64,000 bases of DNA from an uncultured Marinifilum sp. (GCF_963677195.1 NZ_OY781918.1:918923-982922); one strand, 5' to 3'. Counted from the stretch's first letter, positions 8,949 to 18,147 are shown. A program made the numbers and translations. Notes: generated from the sequence alone by a model not told the origin.

Positions 8949-9938
8949 ATGAGTGTTAATATCAAATTACTAAAACAGATTATTATACTAGTTATAGTTT
9001 CTGTTATTGTATTTAGTTGTTCAAAAGATGAAACAGAAATAATATCAAATATCGATGTTATTTATTCGATAGGAGGCCTTGGAGATTCTTATGTTGATAA
9101 TATTTTTAAAGGAGTGGTTCAGGCAAAATATGACTATCAGCTATCTGTAAATCATTTATTTCCCGAAAATATTAGCGAAGCAGAGCTCATGATTGATAGT
9201 ATCATTACCACTGATTATAATGATAAGAGACTATTAATTCTAGGAGATGTTGCCTATGCCGACATTCTGGATAAGCGTCCAAATGATTTTTTAAATGAGG
9301 ATATTCTATTGCTTGATGGAAGTACTGATGCTGATATTTGGTCGGTAGGCTTTTCGTTTTATGGCGCCGCTTATTTAGCTGGATTAACTGCGGCCGAAAT
9401 TAATTTATGCGATACCGCAGCATTTATTGCCGGCATGCCATTGTCTACTTTAAAGGATTGTTATAATGGTTTTTCCGATGGATTTTTAGCCAATGGAGGA
9501 AAATATGTTTCTCTTCATTATTTAGATTCGGGAGTGGTTGGTTTTTCCATGATGGAGGAGGCTGAAACTTTAACCAGAAGCTTAATTGATCATGTCGATT
9601 TAGTTGTAGGAGCAGCAGGAGGTTCAAATTTGGGAATATTTAATGTAATACGTGAAAATCCTAAAACTCTTGCAATTGGTATTGATACAGACCAGTCGCA
9701 TTATGCACCCAAATCCATAATTGGTTCCATAACAAAAAATATCGACGATCTTGTTTTACACTGTATTCAAAAATATCAGGATGAAGGGTATTCTACCGGG
9801 CATACAGTTTTTGATTTAAAATCTTCTTACACTGGATTTGTTCTTAATTCTCATTTTGAGGATAGCTTGAATGGTATAGTTACCAATGGAAAGGATGAAG
9901 CTATCAGAATGGAGAATAAATATCTGGAATCGAAATAA
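8949..9938 (+). CDS. BMP/Med-family substrate-binding lipoprotein
   Basis: 329 residues. A lipoprotein signal ends in the lipobox VFSC; residues after the cysteine (CSKDETE) fit the Bacteroidota surface-export signal C-x-K-(D/E)2. The body looks like the basic membrane protein / PnrA fold: GGLGDSYVDNIFKGV near the start, a central GFSFYGAAYLAGLTAAEI, VVGAAGGSNLGIF and AIGIDTDQSHYAPKSIIGS. Classical members bind purine nucleosides for ABC import, but no ABC permease or ATPase is nearby. First gene of an operon of four lipoproteins (27 bp to the next). Ligand unknown; a sensing or surface-capture role is inferred from context. Confidence 0.85.
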   Translation: MSVNIKLLKQIIILVIVSVIVFSCSKDETEIISNIDVIYSIGGLGDSYVDNIFKGVVQAKYDYQLSVNHLFPENISEAELMIDSIITTDYNDKRLLILGDVAYADILDKRPNDFLNEDILLLDGSTDADIWSVGFSFYGAAYLAGLTAAEINLCDTAAFIAGMPLSTLKDCYNGFSDGFLANGGKYVSLHYLDSGVVGFSMMEEAETLTRSLIDHVDLVVGAAGGSNLGIFNVIRENPKTLAIGIDTDQSHYAPKSIIGSITKNIDDLVLHCIQKYQDEGYSTGHTVFDLKSSYTGFVLNSHFEDSLNGIVTNGKDEAIRMENKYLESK

Positions 9939-9965
9939 TACTAAGCACCAATTAACTTAACACCT

Positions 9966-12062
9966 ATGAAACATTATATCTACCTATTATTAATTCTAAT
10001 GCTTTGTTTTTCGTGCGAAAATAAAGAGGATACAGATGAGGACTTAAATACATTAGAATCTTCGTTTAAAGTCGCCGTATTTATGCCTCTTTCAGGATCT
10101 ATGCAAAGCGATTGGGAGAGAAGCCTGGAGTGGGTGCAGACAACAATAAACGAAAATGAGGGCGTAGCAGGTAAAAAAATTGATTTGGAATGGTTCGATT
10201 CACAGGCCGAGGATATTGATGATTTGGCAGAAAGGATAGCAAAAGATACCAGTTTTATTGCTGCTATTGGCCCATTTACTTCTGCTAACGCTTTTAAATC
10301 AATACCTTATTTTATAAAAAATAAGAAACCTCTTTTTATACCAACAGCTTCATCCAGCGAAATAACCACTGCTTATGTGGGTAAAGATTATGTGTGGAGA
10401 TTTGTAGAATCAGACATCTCTCAATGTAAAAATCTGGTTTTATTGGCAAAAGAAAAGAATGTTAAATCCATAGCTCTTGTAACAGGAGACGATCAGTATG
10501 GCATGTCATTTTACAATTGGTTTGGATTTTTTGCTGCAGAAATGAGCATAGAGGTTACAAGAATTGAACAATATAATTCCGAACAAACAGATATAAGCAA
10601 TGAAATGCAATTGGTCCTTAGTTCTAAGCCTGATTTAATTGTGTGTATTCCTTCGAATATAGATCAGGCGGTGGAAATGGCAAAAAATTGGAAAAGTGAT
10701 TCGAATAATTGTCAGTTTTTGTTTTCTGATTTGGCTTATATGCCTCAATTGCTTAATTTATTGGGTGAAGACGCAGAGGGGATTGAAGGAACTGTCTGCA
10801 TTCCCGATCCTAGAAGTGGATTTGAAATAGAATATGAAATTAAATACGGGGAAAAACCACTATTGGCATCTGCTCAACTTTACGATGCACTAATGTTATT
10901 GGCTTATGGTATCGAAAAATCTGGAGGAGAAGGTGGTGAAAAATTAAATACTTCCATTAAGAAAGTTGTAAGCGGGCGAGGTGAGTCTGCATTTTGGGAT
11001 GATCAGTCAATAGTCGAAACTCTAGCAAATATTAAAAATGGATTATCGCCAGATATAATGGGGGCTAGTGGTTCTTTGGAATATGATAATGACTTTTTCC
11101 TTGATATTTTGTATTCAACTTATGCTCATTGGCAAGTTAATTTGGGCAATTTTGTTAGTCTGAATTACTATTCCGATAAAGGAGATAAAAGATACTCTAA
11201 TACATCTGCATCCTGGAGAACTTACGCCAGTCAGATAGATGATTTACAATCGGGAGAATCTTACGATTTACCTGAAAAAAAGGATTTAAAAGTTTTACTA
11301 ATTGCATCATCTAAAAGCTGGAAAAATTATCGCCACCAGGCTGATGTACTGGCTATGTATCAGCACTTAAAAGCAAATGGAGTCTCCGATGATGATATTG
11401 TTCTTATTCTAGAAGATGATATTGCATTCCACGATAAAAACAGAAATCAGGGTTCTATTATTGTTGAAAACGAAGGCAATAACTTATATGAAAATATCGA
11501 GATTGATTATTTCCTAAAAGATATAAATACTGATATGATTTTTGATATTTTATCAGGGAATATAAGCAAAGATACCCCAATAGTGTTGCAGGCCACTAAG
11601 CAGTCTAACATTCTATTTTATAATGCAGGACATGGTTTCCCCGAAGGACTCAGGATCGATGCAACCAACCAACAGTTTATAAGTCCGGAAGAATTTAAGG
11701 CAGGTCTTAACTCGTTTAATAATAAAGGAAACTTTCGTCGCATGTTAATTGTTCTCGAATCGTGCTACAGCGGATTAATGGGAGAGGTGATTGATTTTGA
11801 ATCCCCGATACTTTGCATAACTGCAGCTAATAAATCTGAAGTTTCAAAGGCAATTAATTACTCTAATTATTTAAATGTTTGGCTGTCAGATAATTTTTCA
11901 ACCCATTTTTTGAGTGAGGTGAGAAACAACCCTGATATTTCTTTCTCTGATCTGTATACAAATTTAAACCAAAAAGTAAATGGTTCTCATGTTGGGGTTT
12001 ATAATGAAGAACATTTTGGGAACATGCCTCATTTACAGATTTCTGAATTTTTTAACCCATAA
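9966..12062 (+). CDS. lipoprotein fusing a periplasmic-binding (Peripla_BP_6-like) domain to a C13 legumain-like peptidase
   Basis: 698 residues. Lipobox CFSC followed by acidic residues (CENKEDTDED). Residues about 30-430 resemble the Leu/Ile/Val-type binding domain: VAVFMPLSGSMQSDWERSLE, IGPFTSANAFKSIPYF, ALVTGDDQYGMSFYNWF. From about residue 443 the chain becomes a clan CD peptidase of the legumain/GPI-transamidase (C13) type: SKSWKNYRHQADVLAMYQHL, then VLILEDDIAF, both very close to the eukaryotic hallmark. Likely catalytic dyad: H556 (FYNAGHGFPEG) and C600 (VLESCYSGL), a spacing near that of legumain. Family knowledge suggests cleavage or transpeptidation at Asn/Asp. The combination of binding and C13 domains on a lipoprotein is unusual. 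Substrate unknown. Confidence 0.85.
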   Translation: MKHYIYLLLILMLCFSCENKEDTDEDLNTLESSFKVAVFMPLSGSMQSDWERSLEWVQTTINENEGVAGKKIDLEWFDSQAEDIDDLAERIAKDTSFIAAIGPFTSANAFKSIPYFIKNKKPLFIPTASSSEITTAYVGKDYVWRFVESDISQCKNLVLLAKEKNVKSIALVTGDDQYGMSFYNWFGFFAAEMSIEVTRIEQYNSEQTDISNEMQLVLSSKPDLIVCIPSNIDQAVEMAKNWKSDSNNCQFLFSDLAYMPQLLNLLGEDAEGIEGTVCIPDPRSGFEIEYEIKYGEKPLLASAQLYDALMLLAYGIEKSGGEGGEKLNTSIKKVVSGRGESAFWDDQSIVETLANIKNGLSPDIMGASGSLEYDNDFFLDILYSTYAHWQVNLGNFVSLNYYSDKGDKRYSNTSASWRTYASQIDDLQSGESYDLPEKKDLKVLLIASSKSWKNYRHQADVLAMYQHLKANGVSDDDIVLILEDDIAFHDKNRNQGSIIVENEGNNLYENIEIDYFLKDINTDMIFDILSGNISKDTPIVLQATKQSNILFYNAGHGFPEGLRIDATNQQFISPEEFKAGLNSFNNKGNFRRMLIVLESCYSGLMGEVIDFESPILCITAANKSEVSKAINYSNYLNVWLSDNFSTHFLSEVRNNPDISFSDLYTNLNQKVNGSHVGVYNEEHFGNMPHLQISEFFNP

Positions 12063-12076
12063 TACATTTACTAGCT

Positions 12077-12448
12077 ATGAAAAAAATCTTTATTGCATTA
12101 ATCGCACTTATTGCATTTAGTGCTTGTGAAAAAACAAATTATGTCGATAGCCCTCCTCAATTGCAGTTTACTGTACTTGATGAAAATGGAGTTCTGGTAG
12201 AAGATGCTACGGTAACTTTATTTACAACCTACGACGCTTGGTATAATATCGAGGATAGCGAGGAAAATATGATTGCGACTACCGATAGTACAGGAACTTG
12301 TTTGTTTACCGATCTACAAGAGGTTTATTATTTTTTTAATGTCGAAAAAGGAGAGGAATTAACCAATTCAACAAGTAATTCATCAATAGAAAAACCTTTG
12401 CAAAAAGGGGTTATAACAAATGTTTCGGTAATTCTTAAATACGATTAA
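12077..12448 (+). CDS. small lipoprotein with carboxypeptidase-regulatory-like beta domain
   Basis: 123 residues. Signal peptide ends FSAC (MKKIFIALIALIAFSAC). The mature part has the look of an Ig-like/CarboxypepD_reg beta-sandwich: LQFTVLDENGVLVEDATVTL, then TTDSTGTCLFTDL, a pattern of strands and turns used for stalks and scaffolds. Third gene of the lipoprotein operon: 14 bp after the C13 fusion gene and 2 bp before the next. No catalytic residues are visible. A structural or assembly role with its operon partners is inferred. Confidence 0.75.
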   Translation: MKKIFIALIALIAFSACEKTNYVDSPPQLQFTVLDENGVLVEDATVTLFTTYDAWYNIEDSEENMIATTDSTGTCLFTDLQEVYYFFNVEKGEELTNSTSNSSIEKPLQKGVITNVSVILKYD

Positions 12449-12450
12449 TT

Positions 12451-13839
12451 ATGTATAAAATATTAAGTGTTTTATTAGGGCTAAGCCTTTTAATATCATG
12501 TAGCGAAAAAGATGAATTCTCAGATCCAAGTCTGGAGAATGTGAATGCCGTTTCTGCTAATATAAACGAGAATGTAATATTGCTTCACAATAGTAAATTA
12601 GCTAATTCCAATGGAGAAGAAGGAATGGCTTATGATGAAGAATCAGGAAAGATGACCATGTCATTAGAATCTGTTGAAATGGCAGATTATAACATTAAAA
12701 ATACCTCAATTTTGTCGGTTGATTTAGATACACTTGCTGTTTTAAGAAAAGTTTCTGAGATTGATACTATTGGAGATGTAATTAACGTGTACACCGAAGA
12801 AACAGACTTTGAAGAAGTATTTAGAGATGCAGATTTTGAATTGGTATCTGATATGACTGATGATGCAGATTTGAAATCAACATCTACAGTAGAAGAGATA
12901 AGCGAAGCTCTTCAAGATGGGAATACCATCCATCCTGCACGTGTAATATATCACACTCCCGAAGGAAGAGTTGTTCGATCGGTTTTTAAGGATGAACAAA
13001 TACAAGGGGTTGAGATGTTTGGAAATACAAAAAAAACAATCTCGATTAACTTTAGTAAAAAGTTTAGCAATATTACTTTATTTGAAAAGATTAATAAAGG
13101 AACTAATGAAGAAACTGGTGAATCTTGGAATGAGACAAGTGGTCTTTATCTTACCAATGGTGAGATAAATTATGGAGCTGACTTTAGACTTCACACTAAG
13201 GTGAAATGGTTTAAACTAAAGAAGTTTGAATTTTATGTAAGTCCACATGTTTTCGCAGAAGCCAATTTTTTAATGAGATATTCTAGATCTTATACACAAG
13301 AAAAAGAGATGAAATTAATGAATAATGTTTTTAAAAGAACATTTATCTATTATGTTGGTGCTTGCGTATTAGCGATTACAGTTGATACGGATATTATGGC
13401 TGCTTATAAAATTGAGTGTGATGGCTTTTTACAATGTACAACAGGTTTTAATGCAAGTGTTAGTTCTAAATTTGGAGCAAAATACAAGAGAAAAAAAGGT
13501 TGGAGCGCCATAAATGAGTTTGAATTTAATAAAGAGGTTTATACACCTCAATTTAGTGGAGAAGCAAATGCAAATTTAAGAGCTGAAATATTCCCTCGAA
13601 CGAAAGCCAAAATTTGTGGAGTTAACGGAATAACTATCGATATGGTTCCTTACGTTAATACAGAAGTAAATGGTAGCTTCTTGAACACTCATATTGAAGG
13701 ATCTGCGGAAATAAGCATGGGATTGGACGCAAGAATAAATGCGAAAGTTAAAATAGCTAAGAAAGATTTAGGAGGATTTGAAAAAGATTATCAAATAGTA
13801 AAACCGATAACTCTTTTTAAACAAACCTATAGTAACTAA
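12451..13839 (+). CDS. 462-residue lipoprotein of unknown function
   Basis: Lipobox LISC; CSEKDEFSD fits a surface-export signal. I do not recognise the family. The N-terminal third (to about 160) is acidic and low in aromatic residues; the rest is rich in alternating hydrophobic/polar strands (for instance EFYVSPHVFAEANFLMRYS and SAEISMGLDARINAKVKI), suggesting a large beta domain. It contains paired cysteines (near IECDGFLQCTTG). Its start lies 2 bp after the preceding stop, so it is translated from the same mRNA as the C13 fusion protein and may be a substrate or partner; that is inference. Last gene of the operon, followed by a strong terminator. Confidence 0.75.
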   Translation: MYKILSVLLGLSLLISCSEKDEFSDPSLENVNAVSANINENVILLHNSKLANSNGEEGMAYDEESGKMTMSLESVEMADYNIKNTSILSVDLDTLAVLRKVSEIDTIGDVINVYTEETDFEEVFRDADFELVSDMTDDADLKSTSTVEEISEALQDGNTIHPARVIYHTPEGRVVRSVFKDEQIQGVEMFGNTKKTISINFSKKFSNITLFEKINKGTNEETGESWNETSGLYLTNGEINYGADFRLHTKVKWFKLKKFEFYVSPHVFAEANFLMRYSRSYTQEKEMKLMNNVFKRTFIYYVGACVLAITVDTDIMAAYKIECDGFLQCTTGFNASVSSKFGAKYKRKKGWSAINEFEFNKEVYTPQFSGEANANLRAEIFPRTKAKICGVNGITIDMVPYVNTEVNGSFLNTHIEGSAEISMGLDARINAKVKIAKKDLGGFEKDYQIVKPITLFKQTYSN

Positions 13840-13880
13840 AAAGTTAATATAAAATATTCTTTGTAATTAATTGTTAATAG

Positions 13881-13916
13881 GCCAAAGTCATCATTGCGAT
13901 GACTTTGGCTTTTCTT
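13881..13916 (+). terminator. intrinsic terminator of the lipoprotein operon
   Basis: GCCAAAGTCATC (13881-13892) and GATGACTTTGGC (13898-13909) pair perfectly over 12 bp with a 5-nt loop, followed by TTTTTCTTTTTA. Confidence 0.9.
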
Positions 13917-14001
13917 TTTATCTTAAGTTCAAATAAATTAATGACATAGAAATAGGGGAAGAGTTAAAATTATTTTAGTTTTGTGCTTTACTAGTTAAGA
14001 T

Positions 14002-14025
14002 ATACATAAAAGTGATTTTATGTAT
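14002..14025. promoter_or_regulatory. 10-bp inverted repeat upstream of deoC
   Basis: ATACATAAAA (14002-14011) and TTTTATGTAT (14016-14025) pair perfectly around GTGA. It follows a TAGTTTTG box (13976-13983) that lacks a clear -33 partner. Could be an operator or leader hairpin for deoC; no T tract supports termination. Confidence 0.4.
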
Positions 14026-14135
14026 TTATGGAAAAATCAGCGGAAACGTCCGCAACTGGTTAATTTTTATTTATTTACATTGTGTAGCGACGAATATTGG
14101 ATTTGGCGCTCCATCCTAATTAAAATTTAGAAAGG

Positions 14136-15035
14136 ATGAAGAAAGACATTTTAGAAATCTTGAAATCGTACAATTTAGAATTGAATGATCAAGAGGTTAG
14201 CAATCAGGTAAAAGAGATTTTAGCTTCCGATTTTGATTCTTTGTACACTGTTGAGAATTTAAAGAAAAACTTCTCGTTAATCGATTTAACAACTTTAAAC
14301 TCAACCGACACCCACGCAAGAGCAAAAAGTTTTGCAGATAATGTAAATAACTTCCAGAATGATTTTGACATGCCGAATGTTGCAGCAATCTGCGTATACC
14401 CATACCAGGTGGCAACATTAAATGAAAACTTAAAAGCAGAAGGCGTTAATATTGCTTCTGTTGCCGGTGTTTTCCCATCTTCTCAATCTTTCATAGAAGT
14501 TAAGGCATTAGAATGTAAAATGGCTGTTGAAAAAGGAGCCAATGAAATTGACATTGTTATTTCGATTGGAGCTTTTTTAGAGGGAAACTATCAAACTGTT
14601 TTTGAGGAAATTGTAGCACAAAAAGAAGCTTGCGGAAAAGGGCACTTAAAAGTGATTCTGGAAACAGGAGAGTTGAAAACTGCAACAAACATTCGTACCG
14701 CATCAATTATTGCAATGGAAGCAGGTGCCGATTTTATTAAAACATCGACAGGTAAGGTTCCTGTTAATGCTACGTTAGAGGCTGCTCATATCATGACTCA
14801 GGCAATAAAGGAGTATTTTGATAAAACAGGTCGTATGGTTGGTTTTAAGCCAGCAGGCGGTATCTCTACAAGTAAAGATGCAATTGAATTTTTTGCAATT
14901 TCACATCATAATCTCGAAGATAAGTGGTTAAACAATAATTATCTTAGAATTGGAGCATCGAGTTTAGCTAATAAATTACTAAGCGAGATACATAGAATAG
15001 AAACAGGAGAAAATAAACAAATCACATATTTTTAG
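14136..15035 (+). CDS. deoC: deoxyribose-phosphate aldolase
   Basis: 299 residues (the E. coli enzyme has 259; Bacteroidota forms carry an N-terminal extension of this size). It cleaves 2-deoxyribose-5-phosphate to acetaldehyde and glyceraldehyde-3-phosphate in deoxynucleoside catabolism. The Schiff-base lysine is K202 in DFIKTSTGKV; the phosphate/second lysine motif GFKPAGGIST follows. Start at 14136 has a purine-rich AAAGG just upstream. It appears monocistronic: an inverted repeat lies upstream and a terminator immediately downstream. Confidence 0.96.
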   Translation: MKKDILEILKSYNLELNDQEVSNQVKEILASDFDSLYTVENLKKNFSLIDLTTLNSTDTHARAKSFADNVNNFQNDFDMPNVAAICVYPYQVATLNENLKAEGVNIASVAGVFPSSQSFIEVKALECKMAVEKGANEIDIVISIGAFLEGNYQTVFEEIVAQKEACGKGHLKVILETGELKTATNIRTASIIAMEAGADFIKTSTGKVPVNATLEAAHIMTQAIKEYFDKTGRMVGFKPAGGISTSKDAIEFFAISHHNLEDKWLNNNYLRIGASSLANKLLSEIHRIETGENKQITYF

Positions 15036-15058
15036 TATTGTTTATTACAAAAACAATA

Positions 15059-15086
15059 AAAAAGTCGGAAAATTTTCCGACTTTTT
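15059..15086 (+). terminator. terminator after deoC
   Basis: AAAAAGTCGGAAAA (15059-15072) and TTTTCCGACTTTTT (15073-15086) form a stem with a tight AT loop and a T run; the A run makes it potentially bidirectional. Confidence 0.85.
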
Positions 15087-15160
15087 GCATTTAAATAAAT
15101 AAAATATTTAACTTCGGTTAATTATTGTATTAGCATAAGTTTTAACGATCGAGTTACTAA

Positions 15161-17059
15161 ATGTATTCAGATTTGCCTGACAATTTAAATGATAGAATTC
15201 AAGAATTGGAAAGTGAACTCCATGAGCTCAAACAATTACTTGGAACTAAGTCGACATTACTTCAACATTTGTTGCAGAATTCGAAAAAAGATACTTTGTT
15301 TTCTGTTATCGATACTAAGTTTAATTTAATCGAAATTAATGATAAAAGATTAAATCAAATTGGAAAAAAAAGAAGTGATATACTTGGCAAAAAATGTTAC
15401 AAAGTATTTTACGGTTTAAATGAAGAATGCAAGGAATGTACCGCCCGTAAAACAATTAAACATAAAAAAGCTAATAGATTTTTAAAATCATACAACCATA
15501 ACGGAACTATAAAATTCGTTGAAAAATTAATAACTCCAATTGTAAATAGTATTGGAGAGATAGAACGACTTACAATCGAAAGCGAAGATATTACCGGCTA
15601 TTATCAATTAATTGATAAGGTAGGGCAAAGAGATGTTTTTTTTAGAAATATTTTTGAATCTTCGGGCGATGCCTATTTTATTCATGACGAAAAAGGAAAA
15701 ATACTTGAATTTGGCTCGCAATTACCTGTTTTATTAGGATACACTGAAGAAGAATTCAAACATTTATCTGTTAATGATATAGATGATCCGATTAATTCTA
15801 AAGAATTTGAAAAAAGACTTAGAGACTTTAAAGAAGGAAATAGTTTACTATTCGAAACTGATATTGTTAAGAAGTCGGGTGGGAGAATTCCGGTTGAGTT
15901 AAGTGCGAATTTAATTCCGTTGCAAGATCATCGCATTTATTTTATTGCACTTAGAAATCTTGAAAAAAGAAGAAAAGCGGAGGAGGATTTACGAAAAAGT
16001 GAGAAAACTTTTCGAACATTAGTAGAAAATGCACCCGATTTAATTATGCGTTTCGATCGGGAATTTAAACATCTGTTTGTTAATTCGGCATCTATACCAG
16101 TTTTAGGTATTGAACCTGAAAACTTTATTGGAAAAACTCATGAAGATCTTGGTTTTCCGCATGACCTTTGTGAATTCTGGGAACAGGAAATGCAAAAAGT
16201 TTTTGACTCTTCTAAAGCAAGAACAGTCGAGTTTGTTTTACCAGCTGATGGAAAAGATTATTATTTCGAATGGCAACTAATTCCAGAATTCGAATCGGAT
16301 GGAGAAACTGTTACATTAATGGCTATTGCTCGCGATATTACAAAAAGTAAACTTAACGAAATAGCCCTAAAAGAAGCCATTCAAACCAAAGACAAATTCT
16401 TTTCGATAATTGCCCACGATCTAAAAAATCCATTTAATGTAATGATTCCTATTCTTGGAATTTTAAAAGAGGAACTACATAATATGAGTAAGGAGAACCT
16501 TCGTGAAATGGTAGATCTTATAAGCTCATCGGTAAAGCAGGAATACAATCTTTTAGAGAGTTTATTGGAATGGTCAAGAGCTCAATCGGGAAAAATTAAA
16601 CTAGAACCTAAATATATCGATCTCAAAAAAATAGCCGAAACTAATATTAATCTTCACAAAGCAAAAGCGCAGGAAAAAAATATATCTATCCAATTTTATT
16701 CCAATGGAAATAATCAGGTATTGGCCGACGAATACATGATTAGTACAGTAATTCGAAACTTAATTTCAAATGCCCTTAAATTCACACATAATAATGGGGA
16801 AATAAAAATAGGTGTCGAATCTAATCAATCTGAAATACAGTTTTATGTGCAGGATAACGGAGTTGGAATTAGCCCAAAGAATCAAAAGAAACTATTTAGA
16901 ATAGATACCAATTTTAATTGTGCAGGAACCTGCGAAGAAGTAGGAACCGGAATAGGATTAATATTATGCAAGGAATTTATAGAGCAAAATAAAGGCAAAA
17001 TTAAAGTGAATAGCCAAATAGGAGAGGGAAGTAAATTTATATTTACCTTGCCTGTCTAA
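15161..17059 (+). CDS. PAS-domain sensor histidine kinase (soluble, orphan)
   Basis: 632 residues with no membrane helix. Layout: short N-terminal coiled coil, three PAS-like domains (about 45-145, with cysteines in GLNEECKECTARK; 150-275; 280-395), HisKA with phosphorylated H419 (SIIAHDLKNPFNVM), and a HATPase domain (N box NLISNALKFTHNNG, G1 DNGVGIS, G2 GTGIGLILC). Loop residues CAGTC just before the G2 box are unusual. No response regulator is adjacent, so the partner is unknown. The cysteine-bearing first PAS could sense redox or bind a cofactor; that is inference. Its stop lies 1 bp from the stop of the convergent polyprenyl synthetase gene. Confidence 0.93.
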   Translation: MYSDLPDNLNDRIQELESELHELKQLLGTKSTLLQHLLQNSKKDTLFSVIDTKFNLIEINDKRLNQIGKKRSDILGKKCYKVFYGLNEECKECTARKTIKHKKANRFLKSYNHNGTIKFVEKLITPIVNSIGEIERLTIESEDITGYYQLIDKVGQRDVFFRNIFESSGDAYFIHDEKGKILEFGSQLPVLLGYTEEEFKHLSVNDIDDPINSKEFEKRLRDFKEGNSLLFETDIVKKSGGRIPVELSANLIPLQDHRIYFIALRNLEKRRKAEEDLRKSEKTFRTLVENAPDLIMRFDREFKHLFVNSASIPVLGIEPENFIGKTHEDLGFPHDLCEFWEQEMQKVFDSSKARTVEFVLPADGKDYYFEWQLIPEFESDGETVTLMAIARDITKSKLNEIALKEAIQTKDKFFSIIAHDLKNPFNVMIPILGILKEELHNMSKENLREMVDLISSSVKQEYNLLESLLEWSRAQSGKIKLEPKYIDLKKIAETNINLHKAKAQEKNISIQFYSNGNNQVLADEYMISTVIRNLISNALKFTHNNGEIKIGVESNQSEIQFYVQDNGVGISPKNQKKLFRIDTNFNCAGTCEEVGTGIGLILCKEFIEQNKGKIKVNSQIGEGSKFIFTLPV

Positions 17060-17060
17060 A

Positions 17061-18047
17061 TTATTTTGTTCTTGCAATAGTATATTCAACCAACTCTATT
17101 AAAGCCAATTTAGCTTCGGAATCAGAAAAATCCTTTAAACAACTAATTGCTTTTTCTTTGTATTCCATCATTTTATTTCGTGTATATTCAATTCCTCCAT
17201 TTTCCTTAACAAACTGAATTAACTGGTTTACTTTATCATTATTCTTATTGTGCTTTTTTATAATTCTTAATGCCCATCGCTTGTCTTTATCGGATATATT
17301 ACGAAGCACATAAATAAGAGGCAGAGTTAATTTTTTTTCTTTAATATCATTACCTGTGGGTTTGCCAATATTACCTTGTTTATTGTAATCAAATAAGTCA
17401 TCTTTCATTTGAAAAGCAATTCCCAGATTTTCACCAAACTCCTTTAATTTTTGTTGATCAGCTTTGTTTGCACCGGCCGAAATCGCTCCTAAATGTGTAC
17501 AGGAAGCAATTAAACTGGCTGTTTTCTTGTAAATAATATCAAAATATACTTCTTCGGTAATATTTAATTTTCTTGATTTTTCCAACTGTAATAATTCTCC
17601 TTCGCTCATTTCACGAACAGCGTCCGAAACAACTTGCAACTGATCATATTCTTTATTTTCGAGGGCAATTAGTAATCCTTTTGAAAGTAAAAAATCTCCT
17701 ACCAATACAGCAGCTTTCGATTTCCAAAGTGCATTAACCGAGAAAAATCCTCTACGCTCGTAGGCTTCATCAACCACATCATCGTGAATTAAAGTGGCAG
17801 TATGTAACAATTGGGTAAGCGAAGCAGCGGTGTAAGTAGCAGGTGTTACTCTATCTATTAATTTGGCACATAAAAAAACAAGAATAGGCCTTATTTCCTT
17901 TCCTTTTCGTTTTATAATGTAGTTATTAATAATATCCAGCAATCGAATCTTACTTTTCATCGATTGTTTAAAGAAGGATTCAAATTCCTCCATTTCAGCC
18001 TGCACGGGAGCTTTAATTTCCTTAATTCTGCTTTTTTTAGAACTCAT
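17061..18047 (-). CDS. trans-polyprenyl diphosphate synthase
   Basis: 328 residues from ATG 18047 (a TTG three codons upstream would give 331). Head-to-tail prenyltransferase that extends allylic diphosphates with isopentenyl diphosphate; the long-chain type makes the menaquinone side chain. Both aspartate-rich motifs are present: LIHDDVVDEAYERRG (first) and QMKDDLFDYN (second), plus GKEIRPILVFLC. The family members most similar in Bacteroidota are octaprenyl-type synthases; chain length cannot be fixed from sequence by eye. It is divergent from the arsR-like gene and convergent with the PAS kinase. Confidence 0.93.
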   Translation of the reverse strand: MSSKKSRIKEIKAPVQAEMEEFESFFKQSMKSKIRLLDIINNYIIKRKGKEIRPILVFLCAKLIDRVTPATYTAASLTQLLHTATLIHDDVVDEAYERRGFFSVNALWKSKAAVLVGDFLLSKGLLIALENKEYDQLQVVSDAVREMSEGELLQLEKSRKLNITEEVYFDIIYKKTASLIASCTHLGAISAGANKADQQKLKEFGENLGIAFQMKDDLFDYNKQGNIGKPTGNDIKEKKLTLPLIYVLRNISDKDKRWALRIIKKHNKNNDKVNQLIQFVKENGGIEYTRNKMMEYKEKAISCLKDFSDSEAKLALIELVEYTIARTK

Positions 18048-18147
18048 AGCAACCAAAGTTAATAATTTATCTTACTCCTGAAACAGCAGCTTATCGTAAA
18101 CTGTAGCTTTATTAAACAGTGTAAGCAACTTATATACAAACTCACAA

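Noticed and set aside
12941..12956. Second CACGTG core as another parS site
   Set aside because: Flanks do not match the parS arms (no TGTTN / NAACA) and it lies within coding sequence of the 462-residue lipoprotein.
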